From Acanthamoeba sp. SK_2022b (lineage: Eukaryota; Discosea; Longamoebia; Acanthamoebidae), in NCBI GenBank assembly GCA_027943245.1, contig JANDJZ010000435.1:1-41170 (forward strand): a DNA stretch of 41,170 bases, in the 5' to 3' direction. The notes beneath the pieces are model-generated. The model did no database searches, was not told where the DNA came from, and worked only from the letters and a program-made list of their open reading frames with translations. This document shows positions 33,360-41,170 of the stretch, in pieces; the first letter of the stretch is position 1; every line of letters starts with the position of its first letter. Both the position numbers and the translations under genes were made by a program.

Positions 33360-35549
33360 TTACCAGCGGTAGTTGACCGAAGCGATGATGCTGCGGCCGC
33401 TGCCGTAGAAGCAGGCGTACTCGCCGCTGCAGGATGAAACGTATTTCTTGTCCGTCAGGTTCTGTACGTTGAGCTGAAGCGCTGCACCGCGCAGCGCCGA
33501 CGAGGCCTGGCCGAGGTCATATTTCACCATGGCGTCGTACAGCGTGTAGTGCGGCACATCGTACTGGCCGATGGCGTCGGCCGGCGCATCGCCGATGTAA
33601 CGCACGCCGCTGCCGACGGTCAGGCCGTTCAGCGCGCCGCTCAGGAAGCTGTAGCTGCCCCAGGCGGACGCCGCGTGGCGCGGGATGCCCGCCGGGCTGT
33701 GGCCGATTTCGTCCGCCGAGTTGGAGTCTTTGGTCACCACGTCGGTGTAGGTATAGGCGGCGGTCAGCTTGATCTCTGGCGTTGGCTGAGCGTGCACTTC
33801 CGCCTCAATCCCTTTGGATTTCACCTCGCCGATCTGCTCGTAGGCGGAGGTGAGGCGGTTATAGGACGCCACATTGCGCTGGGTAATGTCGAACCAAGAG
33901 AGGGTCAGCAGGGTGTTGCCGCCCGGGATCTGGTACTTCACGCCCACCTCGGTTTGTTTGCCGGTGGTCGGCTTGAGCGGATCGGCGCCCGGCGCGCTCG
34001 GGTACAGGTTAGGATCGAACGAGGTGCTGTAGCTGACATACGGTGAAATGCCGTTGTCGAAGGCGTAAAGCAGGCCCGCGCGGCCGGTAAACTGGGCATC
34101 GTTGTAGGTCTGCTCTTTACCGCCGCTGGTGCGATCGCGGGTGTTGACCTGCGACCAGTCCTGACGGCCGGACAGCAGCAGGTTCCAGTTATTCCACTCC
34201 AGCTGGTCCTGCAGATACACCCCGACCTGATTCAGCGTCTTCAAGTCGCTGGAAGCCAGCGCCAGCGTGCTGCCATCGATGCTGGGGCGAACCGGGTTGG
34301 CCCAGTCGATCGGGTAGTCGTTGCCGCGATCGCGATACATCTTCGAATCGATATGGCTGTAGCGGTAATCCAGCCCGCCCAGCACCGTGTGCTTCACCTC
34401 GCCGGTGTCGAACAACCCCTTAAGCTGGTTATCCACGCCAAACTCGTTGGTCATCTGCGTTTCATGCTGCGCCATGCGGGTGACGGTATGGTCGTTGACT
34501 TTCGAGTTTACGTTATAAACCAGATATTTATAGTCTTCATCGCGGTGGGTGAAGCGCAGGTTCTGGGTGAACGACAGCGCATCGCTGAAGTTATGCTCGA
34601 GGCTGTAGCCGATCGACGCCTGCTCGCGCCGCGACTTGTTGAAGCTGGGTTCGCTGATGTTGAAGTCGTAGGGCACATAGCCCGCGCTGGTCGGGAACAG
34701 CGTGCCGGCGCGCGGCAGGAAGTTGCGCGATCCGGCTTTCGGATCGTTCTGGTAGCTGGTCAGCAGCGTAAAGCTGGTGTCTTCGTTCGGCAGCCAGGTG
34801 AAGGCCGGCGCGATGGCCACCCGTTGCTGCTTGCTGTCTTTGACAAACTCATGTTCGGTTCTGGCGATGCCGTTCAGGCGGTAGAACAGGGTATTGTCGT
34901 CGTTGAGCTTGCCGCCGAAATCGAACGCCGTTTCCGCCAGATGGCGGTTGCCGGTGCTGAATTTGACTTCGTGAATGCTTTGGGCGGTGGGGCGCTTGCT
35001 GGTCATCACCACTACGCCGCCGGGGCTGACCTGGCCGTACAGCACGCCGGCCGGGCCGTGCACCATCTCCACGCGCTCCAGCAGCCAGGGATCGATCTGC
35101 CCGGCGCCGCCGTTTTGGCTCGAAAGGCCAAAGTGCAGGCCGTCGAGCAGCTTGGGCGCATAGCGGAAGCCGCGGCTGATCACTTCGTCATTGCGGTTGG
35201 AGTTGCCGCGGTAGGTGGTGATTACCCCGCTGGTGTAGTTCAGCGCGTCGGCGACCGACGCCGGCTCCTGGTCGTTCATTTGCTCGCGCGTCACCACTGA
35301 GATGGACTGCGGCGTTTTACGCAGAGAGGCGGCGGTCTTGGTGCCAGCGGCGCTCTCTTTGGCGACGATCCCCTTGACCGGGGCGGTCACGCTGTTTTGC
35401 GCGTCGGCGGTCACCAGAATCGTCTCGTCCGCGGCGGCGGACGCGTGTGGCGCGAAGGGCAGTAAGGCCAGCGCCGATCCCAGCAATAAACGCTTGGCGG
35501 ACATCGCCTCTGCGTTCGCGTTTTCTATCCCTTTGTTTTTAATCTTCAT
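33360..35549 (-). CDS. TonB-dependent siderophore receptor (FoxA/FhuE type)
   Basis: A 729-residue outer-membrane ferric-siderophore receptor. Signal peptide to about residue 39 ([11 protein letters not shown]), then a TonB box ETILVTA (42-48). The plug domain is visible as [41 protein letters not shown] and [28 protein letters not shown]. The 22-strand barrel ends in the aromatic-terminated ...[10 protein letters not shown] cysteine pair in [16 protein letters not shown] near the C-terminus is typical of the FoxA/FhuE/FcuA group, not of FepA. AGGAGAG precedes ATG 35549. The gene is divergent from fes, with a good Fur box between. Its neighbourhood suggests a catecholate ligand made by the NRPS locus, but ferrioxamine-like xenosiderophores are possible. 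Confidence 0.92.
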   Translation of the reverse strand: MKIKNKGIENANAEAMSAKRLLLGSALALLPFAPHASAAADETILVTADAQNSVTAPVKGIVAKESAAGTKTAASLRKTPQSISVVTREQMNDQEPASVADALNYTSGVITTYRGNSNRNDEVISRGFRYAPKLLDGLHFGLSSQNGGAGQIDPWLLERVEMVHGPAGVLYGQVSPGGVVVMTSKRPTAQSIHEVKFSTGNRHLAETAFDFGGKLNDDNTLFYRLNGIARTEHEFVKDSKQQRVAIAPAFTWLPNEDTSFTLLTSYQNDPKAGSRNFLPRAGTLFPTSAGYVPYDFNISEPSFNKSRREQASIGYSLEHNFSDALSFTQNLRFTHRDEDYKYLVYNVNSKVNDHTVTRMAQHETQMTNEFGVDNQLKGLFDTGEVKHTVLGGLDYRYSHIDSKMYRDRGNDYPIDWANPVRPSIDGSTLALASSDLKTLNQVGVYLQDQLEWNNWNLLLSGRQDWSQVNTRDRTSGGKEQTYNDAQFTGRAGLLYAFDNGISPYVSYSTSFDPNLYPSAPGADPLKPTTGKQTEVGVKYQIPGGNTLLTLSWFDITQRNVASYNRLTSAYEQIGEVKSKGIEAEVHAQPTPEIKLTAAYTYTDVVTKDSNSADEIGHSPAGIPRHAASAWGSYSFLSGALNGLTVGSGVRYIGDAPADAIGQYDVPHYTLYDAMVKYDLGQASSALRGAALQLNVQNLTDKKYVSSCSGEYACFYGSGRSIIASVNYRW

Positions 35550-35679
35550 TATCTCTCCTGCATACCTGCGTTGTGTGTCATGCCACCCTGATAAACCCCG
35601 AAATGCCGACAAGCGCTCTTCACCCGTCGACGCGGAAACGCCGTGTGTGCACGACGGTAAAAATCCGACAAATAGTATT

Positions 35680-35698
35680 GAAAACGATAATGAGTATC
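35680..35698. promoter_or_regulatory. Fur box between the receptor and fes genes
   Basis: GAAAACGATAATGAGTATC agrees with the 19-bp Fur consensus at 15 positions, including a complete central GATAAT. It lies 52 bp before the fes start and 131 bp before the receptor start, in a divergent siderophore promoter, exactly where Fur is expected. Confidence 0.85.
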
Positions 35699-35749
35699 AA
35701 TACGATTGTCAGGTTTTGTAAAAATCACTCATGTTATGTAAGGGGCGCT

Positions 35750-37057
35750 ATGGAGTTTTTGCCGGAAAAGAGGCCAGAAAACGGTCATGAGGGATTGGCG
35801 GCGCAGTGGCTGCGTGAAGAGGCGGCAGGGCAGCCCGCGTGGTGGCAGAAGGTCGCCTCACACGGCACGCCCATCGTCGAGCCGCACGATGACCGCCACG
35901 TCAAAATGACCTGGCTGTGGCGCGATCCCGCCGGCGATGAACGGCACTCGCCGATATGCCGCGTTTACGCCGATATCAACGGCATTACCGATCACCACAG
36001 CACGTCCCCCAGCAGCCTGACCAGGCTCCCCGGCACCGACGTTTGGTACGGCGCGGCCGTTATCGATCGCCGCTGGCGCGGCAGCTACAGCCTGATCCCC
36101 ATCACAGAGCGAGATCTTCCCCCCGTCTTCAGCGGCGACGAAACGTTGCGCGATCGCCAGCAGCGCGCCTGGTGGGTATCGCTGTTCCCGCTGGCGATCG
36201 CCGATCCGCTAAATCGCCTCTCGCTGGGGCCTTCGCATCGCCCGCGCCCGGTTTCCCTGGCGCAAGGGCCGGATGCCGACGACCAAAGCGCCTGGCAGGC
36301 CGCCGATCGGCCATTGGACGAGGCGCGGCTACAGCTTTTTCAGTGGCGCAGCGAACGTCTGGATAACCAGCGGCGCGTTTGGCTGTATGCCAGCGGCGAC
36401 GCGGCGGTGAAAGCGAACCGCCCGTTGGTGCTATTGCTCGATGGCCAAAACTGGATCGAAAGGCACGCGCTGTTGCCGGTGATCGAGCACGAAACCGCAA
36501 AAGGGCGGCTGCCGCCCGCGTGCTGGCTGCTGATCGATGCGATCGACGGTGAACACCGGGAAAACGAGCTGCCCTGCAACGCCGCCTTCTGGCAGGCAAT
36601 CATCGAAGAGCTGCTGCCGCAGGCGCAGAAGCGCGAAGCGTTCAGTGAGGAAGGGGCGCGCACCGTCGTCGCCGGCCAAAGCTACGGCGGGCTGGCGGCG
36701 TTATATGCCGGTGTGCACTGGCCGGAACGCTTCGGCCGCGTGCTGAGCCAGTCCGGCTCCTTCTGGTGGCCCACGGTGCAATTCGTTACCCAGTTCGAAA
36801 AACGCCACGAACTGGAGGAAGGCTGGCTGATACGCCAGGTTCGGCAACGCGACGCGGCGGCGCCCACGCTCACCGTGATTCAGCAAGCCGGCGATCGGGA
36901 GGCGGACATCGAATTCGTTAATCGCCAGATGCACCAGGCGCTGACGGCGGCGGGGCACCGCGCCGAATACCGCGTGTTTTCCGGCGGGCACGATGCGCTC
37001 TGCTGGCGCGGCGGCCTGGTGGACGGCGTGCGCCAGCTGCTTTCCGCGATGGAATAA
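35750..37057 (+). CDS. fes: Enterochelin esterase family protein (Fes)
   Basis: A 435-residue cytoplasmic esterase that hydrolyses the trilactone or ester of imported ferric catecholate siderophores and frees the iron. The N-terminal enterochelin-esterase domain carries WQKVASHGTPIVEP and TWLWRDPAGDE; the C-terminal alpha/beta-hydrolase domain has the nucleophile Ser311 in AGQSYGGLAAL and the catalytic histidine in GGHDALCWRGGL. AAGGGG stands four bases before ATG 35750; a longer frame starting at 35573 would read through the Fur box. It is first in an operon with the MbtH-like and NRPS genes. If the product is not enterobactin (see the NRPS), this enzyme would act on a different Ser-ester siderophore. 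Confidence 0.94.
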   Translation: MEFLPEKRPENGHEGLAAQWLREEAAGQPAWWQKVASHGTPIVEPHDDRHVKMTWLWRDPAGDERHSPICRVYADINGITDHHSTSPSSLTRLPGTDVWYGAAVIDRRWRGSYSLIPITERDLPPVFSGDETLRDRQQRAWWVSLFPLAIADPLNRLSLGPSHRPRPVSLAQGPDADDQSAWQAADRPLDEARLQLFQWRSERLDNQRRVWLYASGDAAVKANRPLVLLLDGQNWIERHALLPVIEHETAKGRLPPACWLLIDAIDGEHRENELPCNAAFWQAIIEELLPQAQKREAFSEEGARTVVAGQSYGGLAALYAGVHWPERFGRVLSQSGSFWWPTVQFVTQFEKRHELEEGWLIRQVRQRDAAAPTLTVIQQAGDREADIEFVNRQMHQALTAAGHRAEYRVFSGGHDALCWRGGLVDGVRQLLSAME

Positions 37058-37087
37058 CCCACACATTTTGACAGACAGGTAATGCAA

Positions 37088-37312
37088 ATGACTCAGGAAC
37101 AACAAAACCCGTTCGATGACGAAAGCCTCCGTTTCACCGTTTTGGTCAACGCGCAGCAGCAGTATTCGCTGTGGCCGCAGTTTGCCGAGACGCCGCAGGG
37201 GTGGCGCGTGCTGATGGGGCCGGCGTCGCGCGGCGAATGCATCGACTACATCGAAACGCACTGGCAGGACATGCGGCCGGCGGCGCTGAAAGCGGCGGAT
37301 GCGGCGCGTTAA
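37088..37312 (+). CDS. MbtH-like protein (YbdZ family)
   Basis: A 74-residue accessory protein that binds and supports adenylation domains of NRPSs. The signature is present: [35 protein letters not shown] and [14 protein letters not shown], with the conserved tryptophans. An ATG at 37082 is in frame six bases earlier; 37088 gives a better distance from AGG. It lies 30 bp after fes and 51 bp before the NRPS gene. Confidence 0.95.
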   Translation: MTQEQQNPFDDESLRFTVLVNAQQQYSLWPQFAETPQGWRVLMGPASRGECIDYIETHWQDMRPAALKAADAAR

Positions 37313-37363
37313 GCGCCAGGCAGCCACATCGATACATTCCGTTTGAGGAAAAGGACAGACACC

Positions 37364-40300
37364 ATGTCAGAAACGCTTTCTTTGCCGGATACTCAGGTCG
37401 AGTATCGGGAGTATCCGCTGGTTGCAGCGCAACCGGGGATCTGGATCGCCGACCAAATCGCGCTGCGCCGCAACGGCTTCGCCGTGGCGCACTACACCGA
37501 ACTGCACGGCGCTATCGATCGTTCGTCGTTGGAGCGCGCCATCCGTCAAGGGCTGGCCGAAGCGGATACGGTTCAGGCGCGATTCTTTGAGGCGCAGGAC
37601 GGCCAGCCGGTGCAGCGTTTGCCGCTGATAGCCGACCCCGCACGCGTGCAGGCGCCGGAGTGGCTCGATTTCAGCGCACGGCCGGACGCCGAACAGGCGG
37701 CGCTGGCGCTGATGAACGACGATCTGGCGCAGGATCTGCCGGCAGACGGCGAGCGGCCGCTTTATCGCCATATGGTGATCCGCGTCAGCGCCGATCGCTG
37801 GTTCTGGTACCAGCGCTTTCATCATCTGACCCTGGACGGCTTCAGCTTCGAAGCCATCACCCGCCGGATCGCCGATCTCTATCGCGCGCTGCGCCACGGG
37901 CTGGCGCCGGCGGCCTCGCCGTTTACCCCGTTCGGCAAGGTGGTGGAAGAGTTTCAGCAATGGCAAACGTCGCCCGCACGTGAGCGGGCGGCCGAATTCT
38001 GGCGCCAGCATCTGCGCGATTTGCCGTCGCCGCTGTCGTTATCGACGGAAAACCGGGAGGTTGAACCGGGCGCCCAGCCGCTCAAACAGGCGCTGGTGCT
38101 GCCTGAATCGCTGTTTGACGAAGCGCGGCGCGATGATGCGCTGCAGTCGCTGCAACCGGCCGATATCGTCACGGCGGCGCTGGCGATGTATCTGGCGCGC
38201 ATGAGCGGCGAAACCCGCTTCTCAATCGGTTTTCCTTTCATGCGCCGGATGGGGTCGCAGGCGCTGGCGGCGGTCGGCCCGGTGGTCAACGTGCTGCCGC
38301 TGCTGCTTAACGTGACGCCGGATCTGTCGCTGGCGGACGTCTGCCAGGCCACCGTGGCGGAGATCAAGCAGGCGCGCCGCCATCAACGCTATGAGGCGGA
38401 GCAGATCAAACGCGATCTCGGCCTGGTCGGCGGCCATCAGGAACTGTATGGCCCGGTGGTCAACGTCAAGGTCTACCACGGCGCCTTGTCGTTCGACGGT
38501 CAGGCGGCCGTCACCCATACGCTGGCGATGGGGCCGGTCGACGATCTGGAGTTTGAGATCGGTTTTCGAAGCGGCGTGCTGACGCTGTCTTTGGTCGCCA
38601 ACCCGGCCAAATACTCGCCGCGCACCTTGCATCATCACGCGGAGCGCATCGGCCATTGGCTGCAGCAGCTGGCGCGGCAGCCGCATCAACCGCACGGTCA
38701 ACTGGCGTTGATCGGCGAAGGGGAACTCAGACAACTCGCGGCCTGGGGGCGCGGCGCAGAGCTGGCGCCGCCGGCGGGCATGGTCTCGATCATGGATGCA
38801 TTCCAGCGCCAGGTTGAGCGCCAGCCCGAGGCGTTGGCGGTGGCCTGCGGCGACGTGCGCCTCAGCTACCGGCAGCTCTCCGAACGGGTGATGCAGCTGG
38901 GGCGAGTGCTGATCGAAAGCGGCATCGGCGCCGAAGACGTGGTCGCCATCGGCATTCCGCGCTCGGTGGACACGCTGGTCGCGCTGTTCGGCGTGCTGGC
39001 CAGCGGCGCGGCCTATATGCCGCTCGATCTGGACTATCCGCGTGAACGTTTGGCGCTGATGTGCGACGACGCGCGGCCGGTGATGTTGCTGACCCACCGC
39101 GCCACGCGGGCCAACATGCCGGATCTGCCGCAGGTATTGTGCCTGGACGACGCCCCGTGCCTGGCGCGCTGCGCGGCCGCCGAGAGCACGCCGATAACGG
39201 ATGCAGAGCGGCGCGTGCCGCTGAGCGAGGCGCATCTCGCCTACATGATTTACACCTCCGGCTCGACCGGCAAACCCAAGGGCGTCATGTCCACCCACCG
39301 CGGGCTGCTGAACCTGTTCCTGTCGCACCAGGCCTCTCTGTTCGGCCCGGCGATCGAAAAATTCCAGGCTCGCCACGCGCGCCGCTTGCGCGCCGGCCAT
39401 ACCTCCTCGTTTTCTTTCGACTCATCCTGGGAACCGCTGTTCTGCATGATGATGGGCAGCGAACTGGTTATCTTCGATGAGGAGCTGCGCCGCGACCCCT
39501 GGGCGCTGCTGGAACAAACCCAACAGACGCCGATCGATCTGCTGGACATCACGCCGTCGTTCTTCTCGCAACTGGTGGACTGCGGCCTGCTGAAGGGGCA
39601 GTTCCCGCTGCCGTCGTTCGTGATGATCGGCGGCGAGGCGGCGACGCCGACGCTGTGGAACCTGATGCAGCAGCATCCGGAGGTGGAGATCCACAACTAT
39701 TATGGCCCGTCCGAATACACCGTCGATACCCTCGGCGCGCCGGTGACGGCCGCAGACCAGCCGGTGATCGGCCGTCCCCTCGCCAATACCTCAGTTTGGC
39801 TGCTCGACAGCCGCCTGCAGCCGGTGCCGATCGGCGCGGCGGGCGAGCTGTACATTTCCGGCAAAGGCATTGCACGCGGTTACCTGCGGCGCCCGGATCT
39901 GACGGCGGCGCGCTTTGTCGCCAACCCGTTCGCCGAAGGCGAGGTGATGTACCGCAGCGGCGATCTGATGCGCTGGAGCGCGGAGGGCCAGCTGGTGTTC
40001 ATTGGCCGGACCGATCACCAAATCAAGGTGCGCGGCTTCCGCGTCGAGCTGGGTGAGGTGGAAAGCGCCTTGGCCGCCTTGCCGGACGTGGGGCGAGCGG
40101 TGGTGATCGCCGAGCCGATCGGCGCTACCTATCGCCTGATCGGCTACTGCTCGGTGCAGGATGACGCGCGCCGTGCCTCGCCGGTGCTGCAAAACGAGCT
40201 GCTGGAGCAGCTGGCGCAGCGTCTGCCGGATTATATGGTGCCGGCGATCCTGGTGGTGATGCCGGAGCTGCCGCTCAACGTCAACGGCAAGATTGACCGC

Positions 40301-41170
40301 CAGGCGCTGCCCAAACCGCAGGAGACGCTGGCGCAAAGCATTCGCGAACCGGCCACCGAGCAGGAAAGGCTGATTTGCTGCGCGATGGCCCACCTGTTGG
40401 GGATGGATCGCGTCGGCGCCGACGACGATTTCTTCGCGCTCGGCGGCGACAGCATCTCGGCGATGGGGCTGGGCACCGCCCTGCGGCGCAACGGCTATCT
40501 GCTGCGGCCGCGCGAGATCTTCGCGCTGCACACCCCCGCGCGCATGGCGCAGGCGATGCAGCCGCTGGTCGTAGACTCTCAGGCCTCACGCAGCGTGCAG
40601 CAAGGCCCGATCGACGGGCTGCCGATCCTGCACTGGTTCGCCGAAACGGGCGATATGCATCGCCGCTTTGCGCACGGCGTTTTCCTGCGCGTGCCTGCCG
40701 AGCTGCAGCCGGAACAGCTGCGTGATGCGTTGGACCAGCTGCGCGCGGCGCACCCGGCGCTGGGCGCCAGGATCCGCGATGGCCGGTTGGTGGTTGAAGA
40801 AGCCGCTAGCGCTGAGTTCATGCAGGTTCAGGCCGTATCCGGCGAACTGGAGCCGGCGGCGGAACAGGCTTTCGACGCCGCACTTGAGCATCTCGATCCG
40901 GCGGCCGGCGCCATGATGCAGGCGATCCTGTTGCAGCGCGACGGGCAGAGCCTGGGGCTGGTGCTGGCGATCCACCACCTGGTGGTCGACGGCGTTTCCT
41001 GGCGCATCCTGCTCGAGGAGCTGCGGCAAGTGGCCGACAGCGCCATGCAGGGGCGGCCGATCACGCTGCCGCCGGAAGAAACCTCGCTCTATGAGTGGTC
41101 CGCGCGTTTACGCGCCGACGTGGAACGCCGGGAAGCCGAGCTGCCGTTCTGGCGGCAAATGCTGGCGGAC
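37364..41170 (+). CDS. Siderophore non-ribosomal peptide synthetase, N-terminal part (C-A-T-E...)
   Basis: 1269 codons are present, open to the right edge without a stop. The domain order is condensation (about residues 10-440; HHLTLDGFS near 153 is the HHxxxDG motif), adenylation (about 470-980; YTSGSTGKPKG near 630, NYYGPSEYT, YRSGDLMRW, NGKIDR), thiolation (GGDS near 1027, serine about 1030 for the pantetheine arm) and then an epimerisation domain from about 1085, identified by LPILHWFAE and IHHLVVDGVSWRIL near 1204. EntF has C-A-T-TE and activates serine; this enzyme inserts E after the first module, so that residue should be D. Hand alignment to PheA gives A-domain pocket residues D-S-W-D-M-G-Y-V-D-K; the acids at positions 278 and 331 suggest a cationic amino acid. 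AGGA lies before ATG 37364. The remaining modules are outside the window. Confidence 0.93.
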   Translation, partial: MSETLSLPDTQVEYREYPLVAAQPGIWIADQIALRRNGFAVAHYTELHGAIDRSSLERAIRQGLAEADTVQARFFEAQDGQPVQRLPLIADPARVQAPEWLDFSARPDAEQAALALMNDDLAQDLPADGERPLYRHMVIRVSADRWFWYQRFHHLTLDGFSFEAITRRIADLYRALRHGLAPAASPFTPFGKVVEEFQQWQTSPARERAAEFWRQHLRDLPSPLSLSTENREVEPGAQPLKQALVLPESLFDEARRDDALQSLQPADIVTAALAMYLARMSGETRFSIGFPFMRRMGSQALAAVGPVVNVLPLLLNVTPDLSLADVCQATVAEIKQARRHQRYEAEQIKRDLGLVGGHQELYGPVVNVKVYHGALSFDGQAAVTHTLAMGPVDDLEFEIGFRSGVLTLSLVANPAKYSPRTLHHHAERIGHWLQQLARQPHQPHGQLALIGEGELRQLAAWGRGAELAPPAGMVSIMDAFQRQVERQPEALAVACGDVRLSYRQLSERVMQLGRVLIESGIGAEDVVAIGIPRSVDTLVALFGVLASGAAYMPLDLDYPRERLALMCDDARPVMLLTHRATRANMPDLPQVLCLDDAPCLARCAAAESTPITDAERRVPLSEAHLAYMIYTSGSTGKPKGVMSTHRGLLNLFLSHQASLFGPAIEKFQARHARRLRAGHTSSFSFDSSWEPLFCMMMGSELVIFDEELRRDPWALLEQTQQTPIDLLDITPSFFSQLVDCGLLKGQFPLPSFVMIGGEAATPTLWNLMQQHPEVEIHNYYGPSEYTVDTLGAPVTAADQPVIGRPLANTSVWLLDSRLQPVPIGAAGELYISGKGIARGYLRRPDLTAARFVANPFAEGEVMYRSGDLMRWSAEGQLVFIGRTDHQIKVRGFRVELGEVESALAALPDVGRAVVIAEPIGATYRLIGYCSVQDDARRASPVLQNELLEQLAQRLPDYMVPAILVVMPELPLNVNGKIDRQALPKPQETLAQSIREPATEQERLICCAMAHLLGMDRVGADDDFFALGGDSISAMGLGTALRRNGYLLRPREIFALHTPARMAQAMQPLVVDSQASRSVQQGPIDGLPILHWFAETGDMHRRFAHGVFLRVPAELQPEQLRDALDQLRAAHPALGARIRDGRLVVEEAASAEFMQVQAVSGELEPAAEQAFDAALEHLDPAAGAMMQAILLQRDGQSLGLVLAIHHLVVDGVSWRILLEELRQVADSAMQGRPITLPPEETSLYEWSARLRADVERREAELPFWRQMLAD

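Noticed and set aside
37364..41170. Calling the NRPS EntF
   Set aside because: The domain after the first thiolation domain is epimerisation-type, and the A-domain pocket does not look like the serine code.

Overview
The window looks like chromosomal DNA of a Serratia species, most likely the S. marcescens group. It is GC-rich (by eye around 60%) and densely coded in enterobacterial style. It carries a TetR-type repressor with two tet operators like those of chromosomal tet(41) of S. marcescens, proteins closely resembling enterobacterial Ggt, Fes and YdeP, an AcrB-type efflux operon and a catecholate siderophore cluster. The species call rests on gene content only. No tRNA, rRNA, CRISPR array, phage gene or intact insertion sequence was seen.

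Layout. 1-707: tetR with two tetO sites; its divergent pump gene lies off the left edge. 801-5613: a probable Fur box, then a Tat-exported molybdenum hydroxylase (2Fe-2S subunit plus molybdopterin subunit), a three-haem cytochrome c and a nitroreductase, closed by a strong terminator. 5655-6457: a less GC-rich islet with a candidate 23-residue peptide gene, an unknown 190-residue protein and a 12-bp perfect inverted repeat. 6529-8139: an EamA exporter divergent from an XRE/cupin regulator, separated by repeated CGAACA boxes. 8165-10188: a Fur-like site and a DUF3857/transglutaminase-like secreted protein. 10227-12569: a DUF1937 gene, an EutH-like transporter and a deletion scar where two divergent genes have both lost their 5' ends.

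12588-19066: a YdeP-type molybdoenzyme, gamma-glutamyltranspeptidase, a LysR regulator, and a divergent agmatine deiminase-like enzyme with a Tat signal. 19090-27255: two adjacent drug-export loci, TetR/MFS (DHA2) and a complete MFP-RND-OMP operon preceded by a Fur-like palindrome. 27368-31286: DUF1493, DJ-1/PfpI, acyl-CoA synthetase and glutamate dehydrogenase. 31287-33309: an AT-rich stretch with hairpins and a 14-bp palindrome, holding a small ABM-like protein and a YheO/DauR-type regulator. 33360 to the right edge: a catecholate siderophore locus with a FoxA/FhuE-type receptor divergent from fes, an MbtH-like gene and a large NRPS cut by the window end.

The recurring theme is iron. Fur-like sites stand before the Mo/Fe-S/haem operon, the transglutaminase-like protein, possibly ydeP and the RND operon, and (strongest) between the receptor and fes. 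The NRPS begins with C-A-T-E rather than the C-A-T-TE order of EntF, and its A domain has acidic residues where basic-amino-acid-activating domains do. The locus therefore probably makes a DHB-(D-cationic amino acid)-Ser siderophore of the chrysobactin/vanchrobactin type, not enterobactin.
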